From contig NZ_KQ033922.1 in assembly GCF_000969825.1 (NCBI RefSeq), positions 117,281-181,280 of the forward strand: 64,000 bases of DNA. The letters are read 5' to 3'. The DNA comes from Parabacteroides gordonii MS-1 = DSM 23371 (GTDB lineage Bacteria > Bacteroidota > Bacteroidia > Bacteroidales > Tannerellaceae). Position numbers and translations under genes: made by a program. Of this stretch, positions 10,401-19,590 are shown piece by piece (position 1 is the stretch's first letter; every line of letters starts with the position of its first letter). The notes under the pieces were generated by a model, which did not search any database, was not told where the DNA came from, and was given only the letters and a program-made list of their open reading frames with translations.

Positions 10401-11580
10401 ATATAACCGCGAAGGGGGTACGATCGATGTCAACCTGTCTCTGGATGAAGAAGAAAACATCGTAACCCTTTCCGTGAAGGATAACGGCCAGGGTATTTCC
10501 AAGGAAGGAATGAAGAACCTGTTCAAACGTTTCTATGAAGGCGACTACCGGCGTTTCAATACGACCGGGACAGGGATCGGTCTGTCGTTGGTAAAAGACC
10601 TGGTTACATTGCACGAAGGAACTATCCGTGTGGAGAGTGAAGAAGGGCAGGGGGCGACCTTTATCGTCACGTTACCGATCTCCCGCTCCGCTTATAAGGA
10701 GGAACAAGTGGATGAACTGATAACTCCGGCTGCCGATGAGCAGGTGCTGCCTGCGGAAAGCGGGGATACCGGAAGTACTTCAAAAGAGAAAAGCGGGTAT
10801 TCTTTGTTGCTGGTAGAAGATAATGAAGAACTGTTGGCTCTGATGGTCAAACTGTTGGGACGCGAATACCCGGTCTATACGGCACATAACGGGAAAGAAG
10901 CCATCCAGGCGATCGAGTCGAACGATATCGACCTGATCGTCTCCGACGTAATGATGCCGGAGATGAACGGAGTGGAGTTATGTCGCTACGTGAAAGGGAA
11001 CTTCGACATCTGCCATATCCCTATCATCCTGCTTACGGCTAAGAATAAGGAAGAAGACCGTATCGAAGCCTATGAATCCGGTGCCGACGGTTTCCTTAGC
11101 AAGCCTTTCAACCTCTCGTTGCTGCATGCCCGTATCAAGAATTTGTTGCGGGGGAAGGAACGAACCGCCCGCGACTTTAAGAAGCAACTTGTCTTCGAAG
11201 CGCAGGAACTGAATTATACCAGCCTGGATGAGGATTTCCTGCAACGGGCGATCAGTTGCGTGCAGAAGCATCTGGATAATTCGGAATTCGACCAGCAGCA
11301 GTTTATGGAGGAAATGGCTACCAGCAAATCTACCTTATATAAAAAGCTGAAGTCGCTTACCGGACTGAACACTTCTGCCTTTATCCGCAATATCCGTTTG
11401 AAGGCGGCCTGCCAGATTATCGAAGAAAAGAAGCGGGTACGTATTTCCGAACTGGCTTATGCTGTCGGATTTAACGATCCGAAGTACTTTAGTGCCTGCT
11501 TCAGGAAGGAATTCGGTATGCTTCCTTCCGAGTATATGGAGCGTTATCATCCGGAAGCTGCCGAGGAGGGTGAATTATAG
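7423..11580 (+). CDS. Hybrid two-component system sensor/regulator (HTCS)
   Basis: A 1385-residue one-protein two-component regulator of a PUL. In order: signal peptide; about 14 propeller repeats of the Reg_prop type (recurring WIGT, LWIG and WLG motifs, roughly residues 35-700) forming two periplasmic beta-propellers that sense an oligosaccharide; a Y_Y_Y domain (about 720-800); one membrane helix (about 815-840); HisKA with phospho-acceptor His near 876 (FFTNITHEFLTPL); HATPase with NTTGTGIGLSL; a receiver domain with Asp near 1175 (IVSDVMMPEMNG); and a C-terminal AraC-type HTH. The start at 7423 has a purine-rich AAGGAAAAG just upstream. It precedes SusC/SusD/GH43 and most likely activates them on binding a breakdown product of the target glycan. 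Confidence 0.96.
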   Translation: MKNTSRFWLFNILLMSVLLWGIQDRLLADNASIKNLRFNRISSFEDLPSEEITQIIQDNKGYIWIATNSGLCRYDGYRIRTYKDNLFTPGILTDNQIKTIAEDHSYNLWIGTNNGLNILNMITGQIHKAEDSRLQDKVVSVLYVSKDNNVWVGMDDGLYRYIPERGSFIVYDKATNGRPLVGIKSIMEDSKGRLWIGTWAVGLLRYEKDKDAFISYPQMDERNSAHVLFEDSYQTIWVGTWDRGLYHLNTPETPETVTWKHYLSQPGNKQSLSDNIIYSIEEETGSNTLWIGTRSGLSILDLDSKDDSFVNYLPESESYKLPYNELDAIVRDRSGIMWLGMMGGGVYSVNMRHSPFQKNDLESVKHRLFSNSVRSMFVDSEQTLWMGIGSYGLVIQEQGAEQPVFYIDHPDFRQPTPYLYTINHIIERRDEQEIWFGTWGSGITIYDKDAAGNKIRHLNEENTPWLPDGFIFSMLEDSRKNVWIGCRSGVAVYGPDGKGVSLSDYRAEPDGAPINYCYYAIEETRDGNIWLGSNHGIIRVSGDASQPDQLQFSLYDRANGKLTYEWLQCLYEDSKGNLWAGSDGGGLNLYDKESDSFISVNRRYNLQTDVVSNIQEDESGNLWLGTGSGLVRLTVSPDAATASSRTYTATDGLPDNSFIRDAIAKAKDGKLYFGGHNGYASFYPQKVKEDDVVPPVAITNISIFNTPLDELTPADREEITPNSSSFANELVLDYNRNHFSIEFSSLSYANPSKNKYAYKLEGYDTDWQYTGASSRVANYNNLKSGLYTFHLKGSNENGLWNEQERVLQIRILPPPWKTTWAYTLYILLLSATVFVTYRVLKNRIREKQAQELQKMELVKTKEINHAKLQFFTNITHEFLTPLTILSASLDEMKMQAPQLDDFYKVMSDNINRLIRLLQQILEFRKAETGNLKLKVSEADLATFVRKEVEAFRPLMKKKKMQFSFTCQPDTITGYFDPDKLDKILYNLLSNASKYNREGGTIDVNLSLDEEENIVTLSVKDNGQGISKEGMKNLFKRFYEGDYRRFNTTGTGIGLSLVKDLVTLHEGTIRVESEEGQGATFIVTLPISRSAYKEEQVDELITPAADEQVLPAESGDTGSTSKEKSGYSLLLVEDNEELLALMVKLLGREYPVYTAHNGKEAIQAIESNDIDLIVSDVMMPEMNGVELCRYVKGNFDICHIPIILLTAKNKEEDRIEAYESGADGFLSKPFNLSLLHARIKNLLRGKERTARDFKKQLVFEAQELNYTSLDEDFLQRAISCVQKHLDNSEFDQQQFMEEMATSKSTLYKKLKSLTGLNTSAFIRNIRLKAACQIIEEKKRVRISELAYAVGFNDPKYFSACFRKEFGMLPSEYMERYHPEAAEEGEL

Positions 11581-11588
11581 ATAAAAGA

Positions 11589-11623
11589 AGTCTGTAAATA
11601 GATACTGTGTTAGTTTACAGACT
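11589..11623 (+). terminator. Hairpin after the HTCS gene
   Basis: Perfect 10-bp arms (AGTCTGTAAA at 11589-11598 and TTTACAGACT at 11614-11623) nine bases after the HTCS stop. The T-tract is weak (ATTTGTAAT), so termination may be partial. A near-consensus -7 motif, CACATTTG at 11665-11672, lies before the SusC start. Confidence 0.45.
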
Positions 11624-11717
11624 ATTTGTAATCATGTGTAGAGTACACTTGTTCTTTTAATGGTCACATTTGCGGAAAGAAATTAACCGCAATGTTAAAC
11701 CATTAAATTTGTATTGC

Positions 11718-14700
11718 ATGAAAGCACACAGTTTTGTGTTGGCAGCCGCGCTGTTAAGCGCATGCCCCGTATTATACGGAAATGCTGCCGGAGCTGATCC
11801 TATCGTCCGGCAAAGTAATGCGGCCAGTCCGCAGCAGAGTAAAAAGATTTCCGGTGTCGTTAAGGATACAAGCGGCGAACCGGTAATCGGAGCTAACGTT
11901 ATTGTGAAAGGAACTACAAACGGAACCATGACAGACATCGATGGACAGTTTAATCTGGATGTCCCGTCGGATGCTATCCTGCAAATATCTTATATCGGAT
12001 ATATCGCGCAGGAAATGCCTGTAAGAAATCAAACGGCTTTTAATATCAAACTGGTGGAAGACAGCCAGGCTTTGGATGAAGTCGTTGTTGTTGGTTTCGG
12101 TACCCAAAAGAAAGTAAACCTGACAGGTTCTGTAGGAACAGTCGACTCTGAAGCATTGGAAGCACGTCCGGTAATGAATGCGACGCAGGCATTACAGGGG
12201 TTGGTTCCCGGTTTACAGATCTCATCGGCCGGCGGTAGTATGGAAACAAAAGCTGATATTAATATACGTGGTACAGCCACGATCGGTGAAGGTTCGAGCG
12301 GCAGCCCGCTGGTACTTATCGACGGGATGGAAGGCGATATTAATTCCATCAATCCGCAGGATATCGAAAATATCTCAATTCTGAAGGATGCCGCTGCTTC
12401 TTCTATCTATGGTTCACGTGCTCCTTTCGGGGTAATCCTTATTACTACCAAAAGCGGCCGCAGCGGTAAACCGGTGATCAATTATAACAACAGTTTCCGT
12501 TGGAACGATCCGGTAAAGACTCCTAATATGATGGACTCGTATACCTTCGCCACTTATTTCAATGATGCCAATGTGAATGCCGGTAACGGATTGTTCTTTA
12601 CCCCGGAGCGTCTGCAACGTATCAAAGATTACCAGCAGGGTAAGATTTCCAATTCTGTTATTGCCAATCCGAACAACCCGCAATATTGGGCAGACGGTTA
12701 TGCCGAGGGTAACGACAACGTCGACTGGTACGATGCTCTGTACCGCAACTGGGCTTTCTCGCAGGAACATAACTTTAGCATCAACGGCGGTTCCGACAAG
12801 GTAAGCTACTATGCTTCTTTCAACTATCTGGATCAGAACGGTCTGATGGTATTCAACCAGGATACGTACGATCGTTATACGGCTACCGGTAAGATCAATG
12901 CCACGCTGACAGACTGGGCCAAGTTGAATTACAGCACCCGTTTCACCCGTGAAGATTACGGACGTCCTTCTGCCATGTCGGATGGATTGTTTTCCGATCT
13001 GGGACGTCAGGGCTGGCCGGTGTTGCCTTTGTATGATCCGAACGGTTACCTTTATTCTTCTCCGTCACCCGCACTGGGACTGGCTACCGGCGGACGCGAT
13101 TATACGCAGACCGATAATATCTACCAGCAGGCTTCGTTGATCCTCGAACCGATCAAGAACTGGATTACCCATATCGACTTCAACTACCGCATTATGTCGG
13201 CCAACCGTCACTGGGACTCGCAACAGACCTTCAACCATGATGTGGACGGCAATCCGGTAATCTACGGCACAGGATCGAATGTGCATGAAGAACTTCACAA
13301 GGAGAACTATATGAACCTGAATGCCTATACGGAATACAGCTACAATCTGGAGTCGGGACATAACTTCAAAGCAATGGTCGGTTTCCAGTCGGAAATGATG
13401 CGCCAGACCAAGTTTGGCCTGCAACGCGATGGTATCATTATCTCCGGACTGCCGGAAGTAGACCTTACTTCGGGACTCGATTATAACGGTGGCGTGGTGA
13501 CTCCTTCCGTCAACGGTGCCCGTCAACGCTGGACAACAGCCGGTTTCTTCGGACGTATCAACTATGACTATCAGGGTCGGTATCTTGCAGAAGTAAACCT
13601 TCGCTACGACGGTACTTCCCGCTTCCATAAAGACCAGCGCTGGAACCTGTTCCCTTCATTCTCCCTGGGATGGAATATTGCCCGTGAAGCGTTCTGGGAA
13701 CCTATCGCTGAATACGTCGGCACACTGAAACTGCGCGGTTCTTATGGTGAACTGGGTAACCAGAATACAACCAGTTGGTATCCTTCTTATCAGATACTGG
13801 AAGTAAAAGCCAGCGACGGTAAATGGTTGCAGAACGGCCTGAAGCCGAATGCCGCTTATGTGCCCGGACTGATCAGTTCCACCTTAGGATGGGAACGCGT
13901 ACGTAACTGGAACGTCGGTGTCGACTTCGGATTACTGAACAACCGCCTGACCGGATCGTTCGATTATTACAACCGTCTGACACTCGATATGATCGGCCCG
14001 GCTCCCGAACTGCCTGCTTCTTTGGGTGCGGATGTCCCGAAGACAAACAATACCGACTTAAAGACTTACGGTTTCGACCTGGAGATCGGATGGAACGACC
14101 GTCTAAAGAACGGCCTGGGCTATAGTGCCAAATTTATCCTGTCGGATGCGCAGACCGAGATCACCCGCTACCCGAACCCGACCGGAACGCTCGACAAATA
14201 CCGTACAGGCCAGAAGTTGGGTGAGATCTGGGGTTACGAAACGATCGGTATCGCCCAAACGCAACAGGAAATGGATAACCACCTGGCCTCTTTGCCGAAT
14301 GGCGGACAGGAAGCTCTGGGCACAAGCTGGGAAGCCGGCGACATCATGTACAAAGACCTCAATGGCGACGGCATGATCAGCAACGGTGCCAATACGATCG
14401 ACGATCACGGCGACTATAAACTGTTGGGAAATAACACGCCGCGCTTCCAGTTCGGTATCGACCTGGGTGCCGACTATAAAGGTTTCGACTTCCGTGCCTT
14501 CTTTCAGGGTGTGATGAAACGCGACTTCTGGCAAGACAGCGAATACTTCTGGGGTGTGACGGATAATATGTGGTGGTCGGCCGGCTTTAAAGAACATGCC
14601 GATTATTTCCGCGCAGAAGCATCCAACGACCTGGCTGCTAACCTGAATGCCTACTATCCGCGTCCTATCTTCAATACCGATAAGAACCAGAAGATACAGA

Positions 14701-14969
14701 GCCGTTATCTTCAGAATGCCTCTTATATCCGCCTGAAGAATGTTCAGTTGGGATATACGCTGCCGGCTACGCTGACCAACAAGTTCTATGTATCCAAACT
14801 GCGTATCTTCGTCTCCGGTGAAAACCTCTGGACAGGTACAGGCATGGCCAACATGTTCGATCCGGAAACTATCAACGGTGGTAAGGTGGATGATAACACA
14901 AAGAAAGGTAACGGTAACGCTTACCCACTCTCTAAAACGATCTCATTCGGTATAAATGTTACTCTTTAA
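11718..14969 (+). CDS. SusC-like TonB-dependent outer-membrane transporter (PUL 1)
   Basis: A 1083-residue glycan importer. Signal peptide MKAHSFVLAAALLSACPVLYG; carboxypeptidase-like regulatory domain (about residues 40-125, with GEPVIGANVIVKGTTNGT and IDGQFNLDV); TonB-box-like VVVVGFGTQKKVNLTGSV; plug domain (about 135-250); then a 22-strand barrel ending in ISFGINVTL. There is no STN domain, as expected for a transporter controlled by an HTCS and not by an anti-sigma relay. The ATG at 11718 is chosen because the open extension to 11670 would precede the signal peptide. The SusD partner follows after 13 bp. Confidence 0.96.
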   Translation: MKAHSFVLAAALLSACPVLYGNAAGADPIVRQSNAASPQQSKKISGVVKDTSGEPVIGANVIVKGTTNGTMTDIDGQFNLDVPSDAILQISYIGYIAQEMPVRNQTAFNIKLVEDSQALDEVVVVGFGTQKKVNLTGSVGTVDSEALEARPVMNATQALQGLVPGLQISSAGGSMETKADINIRGTATIGEGSSGSPLVLIDGMEGDINSINPQDIENISILKDAAASSIYGSRAPFGVILITTKSGRSGKPVINYNNSFRWNDPVKTPNMMDSYTFATYFNDANVNAGNGLFFTPERLQRIKDYQQGKISNSVIANPNNPQYWADGYAEGNDNVDWYDALYRNWAFSQEHNFSINGGSDKVSYYASFNYLDQNGLMVFNQDTYDRYTATGKINATLTDWAKLNYSTRFTREDYGRPSAMSDGLFSDLGRQGWPVLPLYDPNGYLYSSPSPALGLATGGRDYTQTDNIYQQASLILEPIKNWITHIDFNYRIMSANRHWDSQQTFNHDVDGNPVIYGTGSNVHEELHKENYMNLNAYTEYSYNLESGHNFKAMVGFQSEMMRQTKFGLQRDGIIISGLPEVDLTSGLDYNGGVVTPSVNGARQRWTTAGFFGRINYDYQGRYLAEVNLRYDGTSRFHKDQRWNLFPSFSLGWNIAREAFWEPIAEYVGTLKLRGSYGELGNQNTTSWYPSYQILEVKASDGKWLQNGLKPNAAYVPGLISSTLGWERVRNWNVGVDFGLLNNRLTGSFDYYNRLTLDMIGPAPELPASLGADVPKTNNTDLKTYGFDLEIGWNDRLKNGLGYSAKFILSDAQTEITRYPNPTGTLDKYRTGQKLGEIWGYETIGIAQTQQEMDNHLASLPNGGQEALGTSWEAGDIMYKDLNGDGMISNGANTIDDHGDYKLLGNNTPRFQFGIDLGADYKGFDFRAFFQGVMKRDFWQDSEYFWGVTDNMWWSAGFKEHADYFRAEASNDLAANLNAYYPRPIFNTDKNQKIQSRYLQNASYIRLKNVQLGYTLPATLTNKFYVSKLRIFVSGENLWTGTGMANMFDPETINGGKVDDNTKKGNGNAYPLSKTISFGINVTL

Positions 14970-14982
14970 TAGCTGATTTACG

Positions 14983-17004
14983 ATGAAACACATAAATAAA
15001 ATCAAACAACTGGCAGGAGTCGCTTTGTTAGGCGTACTGGTTTCCTGCAATGACTACCTGGAGCAGTCTCCTCTGTCACAGATCACTCCGGATAAATACC
15101 TGAACGAAGAATCCCAGCTGGCAACCTATGCCAACGGATTGTATACGGATATCCTGCCTTCGCACGGCGAATGGAGTTACGGAACCTTCGGTACGGACGA
15201 ACATACCGACAACCAGGCAACGAAAACGTATGATAATAAGTTTGTCCCCGGGCAGTGGAGAACAGCCCAGACAGAAGACAGCGACAAGAACAAACGCCAC
15301 TGGTTCTTCGAACGTATCTATAGTTGCAACTATTTCCTGGATAACGTATTGCCTAAACTGGCTGAAGGTAAGATCACCGGAAGCACGGACAATATCAACC
15401 ATTATGTCGGCGAGATCTATTTCCTTCGTGCCCATGAATATTTCAAACGCTATCAGAAATTTGGCGATTTCCCTATCATCCGCCATACGTTGCCGGACGA
15501 AATGGAACCGCTGATCGAAGCCTGCAAGCGTTCTCCCCGTAATGAAGTGGCCCGTTTCATTATCTCCGACCTCGATTCGGCTATTATGCTGATGGCTACA
15601 ACCCCGGACAAGAATAAGAGCCGTATTTCGAAAGAAGCCGCTTTGCTGCTTAAGTCGCGTGTGGCCTTGTTCGAAGGAACCTGGTTGAAATACTTTAAAG
15701 GAACGGCCTTTGTCCCGAATGGAGACGGATGGCCTGGCAAGAGCAAGGAGTATAATGCTAATTATCAGTTCCCTTCCGGAAGTATAGAAGGCGAGATCGA
15801 TTACTTCCTGACCGAGGCGATGGATGCTGCCAAACAGGTGGCCGACGCAACTCCTCTGGTAGAGAATACCGGTTTGGTTCAGCAGGATGCAGCAGATCCG
15901 GTCAATCCGTACATGGATATGTTCGGCGATGTAGACCTGTCCGGCTACAGTGAAGTCCTTTTATGGCGTCCATATAATAAAGGATTAGGACAAACACATT
16001 GTGTGGTTGTCGGAGCACAGAACGGTGACTATGGAGTAGGAGTGACCCGTGGTATGGTAGACGGTTTCCTGATGAGCGACGGTATGCCTATCTATGCCTC
16101 TTCCGCTTACAAAGGCGATAAAACGATTGCCGACGTCCGTGTCGGCCGCGACTCCCGTCTGAATATCTTCCTGAAAGAACCGGGACAAAAGAATATCTTG
16201 TTCGAGTCGACCGAAGGGACACATGCCGTACTGGTAGAGCCTAACCCGGCGATCCTGGAGTCTTCTCTGGAAAAGACATATACTACCGGTTACGCTTTGC
16301 GCAAAGGTAATTCTTATTATCAGAACCAGTGCGCCAACGGTGCCAGCTACACCGGCTCGATCACCTTCCGTGGTGTGGAAGCTTATCTGAACTATATGGA
16401 AGCCTGCTATGAAAAGAACGGATCGCTGGATGCAACAGCCCAGAACTACTGGCGTGCCATCCGTGCCCGTGCCAAAGTCGATACGGACTACAACAAGACG
16501 ATCGCCGCTACCCGCATGAGCGAAGAAGCAAAGAACGACTGGGGTGCTTATTCTGCCGGAAATCTGATCGATCCGACTCTGTATAACATCCGCCGCGAAC
16601 GTCGTTGCGAGCTGATGGCCGAAGGATTACGTTTCATGGACTTGTGCCGCTGGCGTGCAATGGATCAGATGATCAAGACTCCGTATCATATCGAAGGTTT
16701 CCGCCTGTGGGCCGGCATGAACGAATGGTATAAGAATGAAGACGGCTCAACCCGTTTGGTATATGGTCTGGATAATCCGAGTGCAAACGTATCCGACCCG
16801 GCATTGAGCGAATATCTCCGCCCGTATGAAATCTCCGGCCGTTCGGTTGCCAAAGACGGTTATCGCTGGGCAATGGCTCATTACCTGCAACCGATCTGTA
16901 TCCAGCATCTGATGATTGCTGCCAACGGTGCAGATATATCCGTCTCACCGATCTATCAGAACCCGGGATGGCCGACAGTGGCTAACCAGGGAGCTACGGA
17001 ATAG
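14983..17004 (+). CDS. SusD-like surface glycan-binding lipoprotein (PUL 1)
   Basis: A 673-residue SusD/RagB protein that closes the SusC barrel and binds the incoming oligosaccharide. The lipoprotein signal MKHINKIKQLAGVALLGVLVSC sets the mature N-terminal cysteine at residue 22, followed by NDYLEQSPLSQITPDKYLNE, the usual SusD N terminus. TPR-like helices follow (YFLRAHEYFKRYQKFGDFPI), and the C-terminal block RRERRCELMAEGLRFMDLCRW is diagnostic. It starts 13 bp after SusC and is followed by a palindromic array and a GH43 gene. The protein is longer than many SusD homologues (usually 500-600 residues). Confidence 0.95.
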   Translation: MKHINKIKQLAGVALLGVLVSCNDYLEQSPLSQITPDKYLNEESQLATYANGLYTDILPSHGEWSYGTFGTDEHTDNQATKTYDNKFVPGQWRTAQTEDSDKNKRHWFFERIYSCNYFLDNVLPKLAEGKITGSTDNINHYVGEIYFLRAHEYFKRYQKFGDFPIIRHTLPDEMEPLIEACKRSPRNEVARFIISDLDSAIMLMATTPDKNKSRISKEAALLLKSRVALFEGTWLKYFKGTAFVPNGDGWPGKSKEYNANYQFPSGSIEGEIDYFLTEAMDAAKQVADATPLVENTGLVQQDAADPVNPYMDMFGDVDLSGYSEVLLWRPYNKGLGQTHCVVVGAQNGDYGVGVTRGMVDGFLMSDGMPIYASSAYKGDKTIADVRVGRDSRLNIFLKEPGQKNILFESTEGTHAVLVEPNPAILESSLEKTYTTGYALRKGNSYYQNQCANGASYTGSITFRGVEAYLNYMEACYEKNGSLDATAQNYWRAIRARAKVDTDYNKTIAATRMSEEAKNDWGAYSAGNLIDPTLYNIRRERRCELMAEGLRFMDLCRWRAMDQMIKTPYHIEGFRLWAGMNEWYKNEDGSTRLVYGLDNPSANVSDPALSEYLRPYEISGRSVAKDGYRWAMAHYLQPICIQHLMIAANGADISVSPIYQNPGWPTVANQGATE

Positions 17005-17041
17005 TTGGGAGTTTTGGTTTATCTCCTTAGGTAAGTTGCAA

Positions 17042-17107
17042 GTGTTTCATGCAGGTGAAACACTTGTTTCATCAGGGTGGAACAACTGTTTCACCTGCAT
17101 GAAACAA
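17042..17107. repeat. Tandem dyad array, three 22-bp units
   Basis: Three units of exactly 22 bp, with GTTTC beginning at 17044, 17066 and 17088. Each is an imperfect 18-bp dyad of the form GTTTCA-n6-TGAAAC. Units 1 and 3 are exact reverse complements over 20 bp (17043-17062 and 17087-17106), so the whole block can also fold as one long hairpin. It lies between SusD and the GH43 gene, inside the likely transcript. Confidence 0.85.
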
Positions 17108-17164
17108 AAATAAGTCCGGCTGCTTTCTGTTGCCAGTCGGTTAGTCAAATAAAAAAGAATAGCA

Positions 17165-18292
17165 ATGATAAGAATATTAAGTTTGGTTCTACTACTGGTG
17201 TCATGTACCGGTATGAAGGCTCAGGAGATTATGCCCGGTGAAAGATGGCCGGATGATAAAGGCGTTCATGTCAATGCGCATGGCGGCGGTATGTTGTATG
17301 CCGACGGAACCTATTATTGGTTCGGTGAGTTTAAAAACGATACGACCAGTGTGGCGCTGGATGGTGTTACCTGCTATTCTTCCTGCGATCTGGTTCACTG
17401 GAAGAATGAAGGAATTGCCATGCCCGTTATGCCGGAAGAGTCTTATAGCGATATTGAAAGGGGTTGTATATTGGAACGTCCGAAGGTTGTTTATAATAAA
17501 AAGACCAATAAATATATAATGTGGTTTCATCTGGAACTGAAAGGAAAGGGATATGCGGCCGCCCGTGTCGGAGTAGCTGTAAGCGATAAGGTTACAGGCC
17601 CTTACCGTTTCGTCCATTCTTATCGTCCCTGTGCCGGCTTCTGGCCGGAGAATATGCCGGAAAAAGACCGTTCCCTGAAAGTAACGCCGAAAGATTTTGC
17701 CGAATGGTGGACACCCGAATGGAGCAAAGCCGTAGAAGAAGGCCTGTTCGTCCGCCGGGATATGGAAGGCGGGCAAATGTCGCGCGACATGACTATCTAT
17801 GTGGATGATGACGGAAAAGCCTATCATATCTATTCTTCGGAAGAAAACCTTACTTTGCAGATCGCTGAACTGACCGACGATTACCAGAGCCATACCGGAC
17901 GATATATCCGTATATTCCCTGGCGGTCATAACGAGGCACCGGCCATCTTCAAAAAAGACGGAACCTACTTTATGATTACTTCCGGTTGTACGGGTTGGGA
18001 TCCGAATGAAGCCCGCCTGTTCTCCGCTTCTTCCATCTGGGGGCCGTGGACACAGCATCCTAACCCTTGCCGTGGAGATGATGCCGCTCTCACTTTCCAT
18101 TCGCAAAGCACCTTTATCTTCCCCGTAGCCGGCAAAAAGGACGCCTTCATCTTTATGGGCGATCGCTGGACACCGAAGCATCCATCCGATGCCCGTTATA
18201 TCTGGCTACCGATACAGTTTGAGAACGGCCTGCCGATATTGAAGTGGATGGATAAATGGAGCTTGGATTATTTTGATACAAAGACCTTTTAG
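17165..18292 (+). CDS. GH43 glycosidase, exo-beta-1,3-galactanase-like
   Basis: A 375-residue secreted enzyme (signal peptide or lipobox-like LLVSC at residues 11-14) with a five-bladed propeller of clan GH-F. Instead of the usual N-terminal catalytic Asp of GH43 it has VNAHGGGMLYADGTYYWFGE. The general-acid Glu is likely E257 (GHNEAPA), and a Gln (Q314 in FHSQS) sits 57 residues later. This Glu/Gln pattern is that of the GH43 subfamily 24/34 enzymes that act on galactan, where a glutamine replaces the base. Placed directly after SusC/SusD, it points to type II arabinogalactan as substrate; that is inferred. Confidence 0.78.
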   Translation: MIRILSLVLLLVSCTGMKAQEIMPGERWPDDKGVHVNAHGGGMLYADGTYYWFGEFKNDTTSVALDGVTCYSSCDLVHWKNEGIAMPVMPEESYSDIERGCILERPKVVYNKKTNKYIMWFHLELKGKGYAAARVGVAVSDKVTGPYRFVHSYRPCAGFWPENMPEKDRSLKVTPKDFAEWWTPEWSKAVEEGLFVRRDMEGGQMSRDMTIYVDDDGKAYHIYSSEENLTLQIAELTDDYQSHTGRYIRIFPGGHNEAPAIFKKDGTYFMITSGCTGWDPNEARLFSASSIWGPWTQHPNPCRGDDAALTFHSQSTFIFPVAGKKDAFIFMGDRWTPKHPSDARYIWLPIQFENGLPILKWMDKWSLDYFDTKTF

Positions 18293-18365
18293 TGCGGATG
18301 ATGTAGCTTTAGGAAATATTGAATTCTCTGTTTATAGCAGTCAGTTATATTGTCTCGTTGATATT

Positions 18366-18395
18366 GGGCGGGTTTGGAACCCGCCCCTACGAGGG
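18366..18395. repeat. Dispersed palindromic element, copy 1
   Basis: GGGCGGGTT-tgg-AACCCGCCC with trailing CCTACGAGG. A second copy of the same design, GGGCGGTTCGCGAATCGCCC plus CCTACAAGG, is at 48465-48492. The 221-bp gap 18293-18513 around copy 1 holds no gene; the element may also act as terminator for the GH43 transcript. Confidence 0.6.
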
Positions 18396-18513
18396 CACCC
18401 TTTATTGATATGTTAATGAATTGTAAATAACCGAATCTTACCCCCAGACGAAACCGGATAGTGTGTATTCTTTATAAACGATACAACTAACAAGTACGAT
18501 TATAAAGATATAT

Positions 18514-19533
18514 ATGGAAGAAACTACCATCCTGTCACTTTTACAAAAGTATATAAAGGATCAATGCACCGAGCAGGAACTACGCACATTGCTCCATTGG
18601 CTGAAATCGTCGGACAATCCTGTGGATTTAGATTTGGTCATCCAGCCCCTATGGAATGCGATCGATCAGAATATGGCTCGTCCGGATCAGGAAAGGGAAA
18701 ACGAGCTGCGCAAAGAAGTATCTTCCCTGCTCTCTACAATCAAACAGGGCAGTAAACCTGTCTCTAATACAGGCGTTGGTAATAAGAAATATTTAACTAA
18801 CTTTTACCGGATCGCCGCCATGTTGGTACTGGTTTTCAGTGTGACATTTGGCCTGCTGAAAGTGCTCGACCGTTCGCAACCCGTAATAACCTATGCCGAG
18901 AAAACATCCGCGAAAGGGGAGAAGAAAAGCCTACAACTGGCAGACGGTACCCGTATTATCCTGAATTCCGGGACGAACCTTCGCATCCCGTCCGACTTTA
19001 ATAAGGACAACCGCGTGATAGAACTGGAAGGGGAAGGCTTTTTCGATGTCGCCCCCAATCCGGATAAACCTTTTATCATCCGGAGCGGAAATGCACAAGT
19101 CCGTGTGTTGGGTACTTCCTTCGATTTCAAATCCTATAAGGAAGACGAGTTCATCAAGCTGACCGTCTCGACCGGTAAAGTTCGGATAAATGTCACCGAC
19201 CAGGATCTCCAGTTATCCGTATCTCCCAACGAACACCTGTCCATTAATAAAGTGGACGGGAATATTAATAAGGAAACCATTCAGGAAAACAATTATATCA
19301 AATGGATACAGGGTTCTTTGTATTTCAATAAGGAACCGATACGCGAGGTGATAAAAACCATTAACCGGACATACAACCGCAAAGTAATCCTGCAATGTAA
19401 GAATTGTGACTACAAGATCACCGGGACACACGACAACAAGAGTATCGAAGCGGTAATCGAAGCGATCTGCTTTACCACCGGCCTTCATAGCCGACAAGAA
19501 GGGGAAAAGATAATATTATATGATAAATTATAA
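18514..19533 (+). CDS. FecR-family anti-sigma factor (PUL 2)
   Basis: A 339-residue inner-membrane protein. An N-terminal cytoplasmic anti-sigma part (about residues 1-85) is followed by one membrane helix (YRIAAMLVLVFSVTFGLLKVL, about 93-113), then a periplasmic FecR domain with KSLQLADGTRIILNSGTNLRIP and a C-terminal domain that contacts the STN domain of the transporter. It precedes the STN-containing SusC by 187 bp. The usual partner, an ECF sigma gene directly upstream, is missing; the best candidate is the convergent sigma gene at 26725-27312. On substrate binding by SusC, FecR would release that sigma factor. Confidence 0.9.
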   Translation: MEETTILSLLQKYIKDQCTEQELRTLLHWLKSSDNPVDLDLVIQPLWNAIDQNMARPDQERENELRKEVSSLLSTIKQGSKPVSNTGVGNKKYLTNFYRIAAMLVLVFSVTFGLLKVLDRSQPVITYAEKTSAKGEKKSLQLADGTRIILNSGTNLRIPSDFNKDNRVIELEGEGFFDVAPNPDKPFIIRSGNAQVRVLGTSFDFKSYKEDEFIKLTVSTGKVRINVTDQDLQLSVSPNEHLSINKVDGNINKETIQENNYIKWIQGSLYFNKEPIREVIKTINRTYNRKVILQCKNCDYKITGTHDNKSIEAVIEAICFTTGLHSRQEGEKIILYDKL

Positions 19534-19590
19534 GTCGAACATAAAATAAACAGCCTATGATATAGATACTAAAAAGAAGTAAAAACTCAA

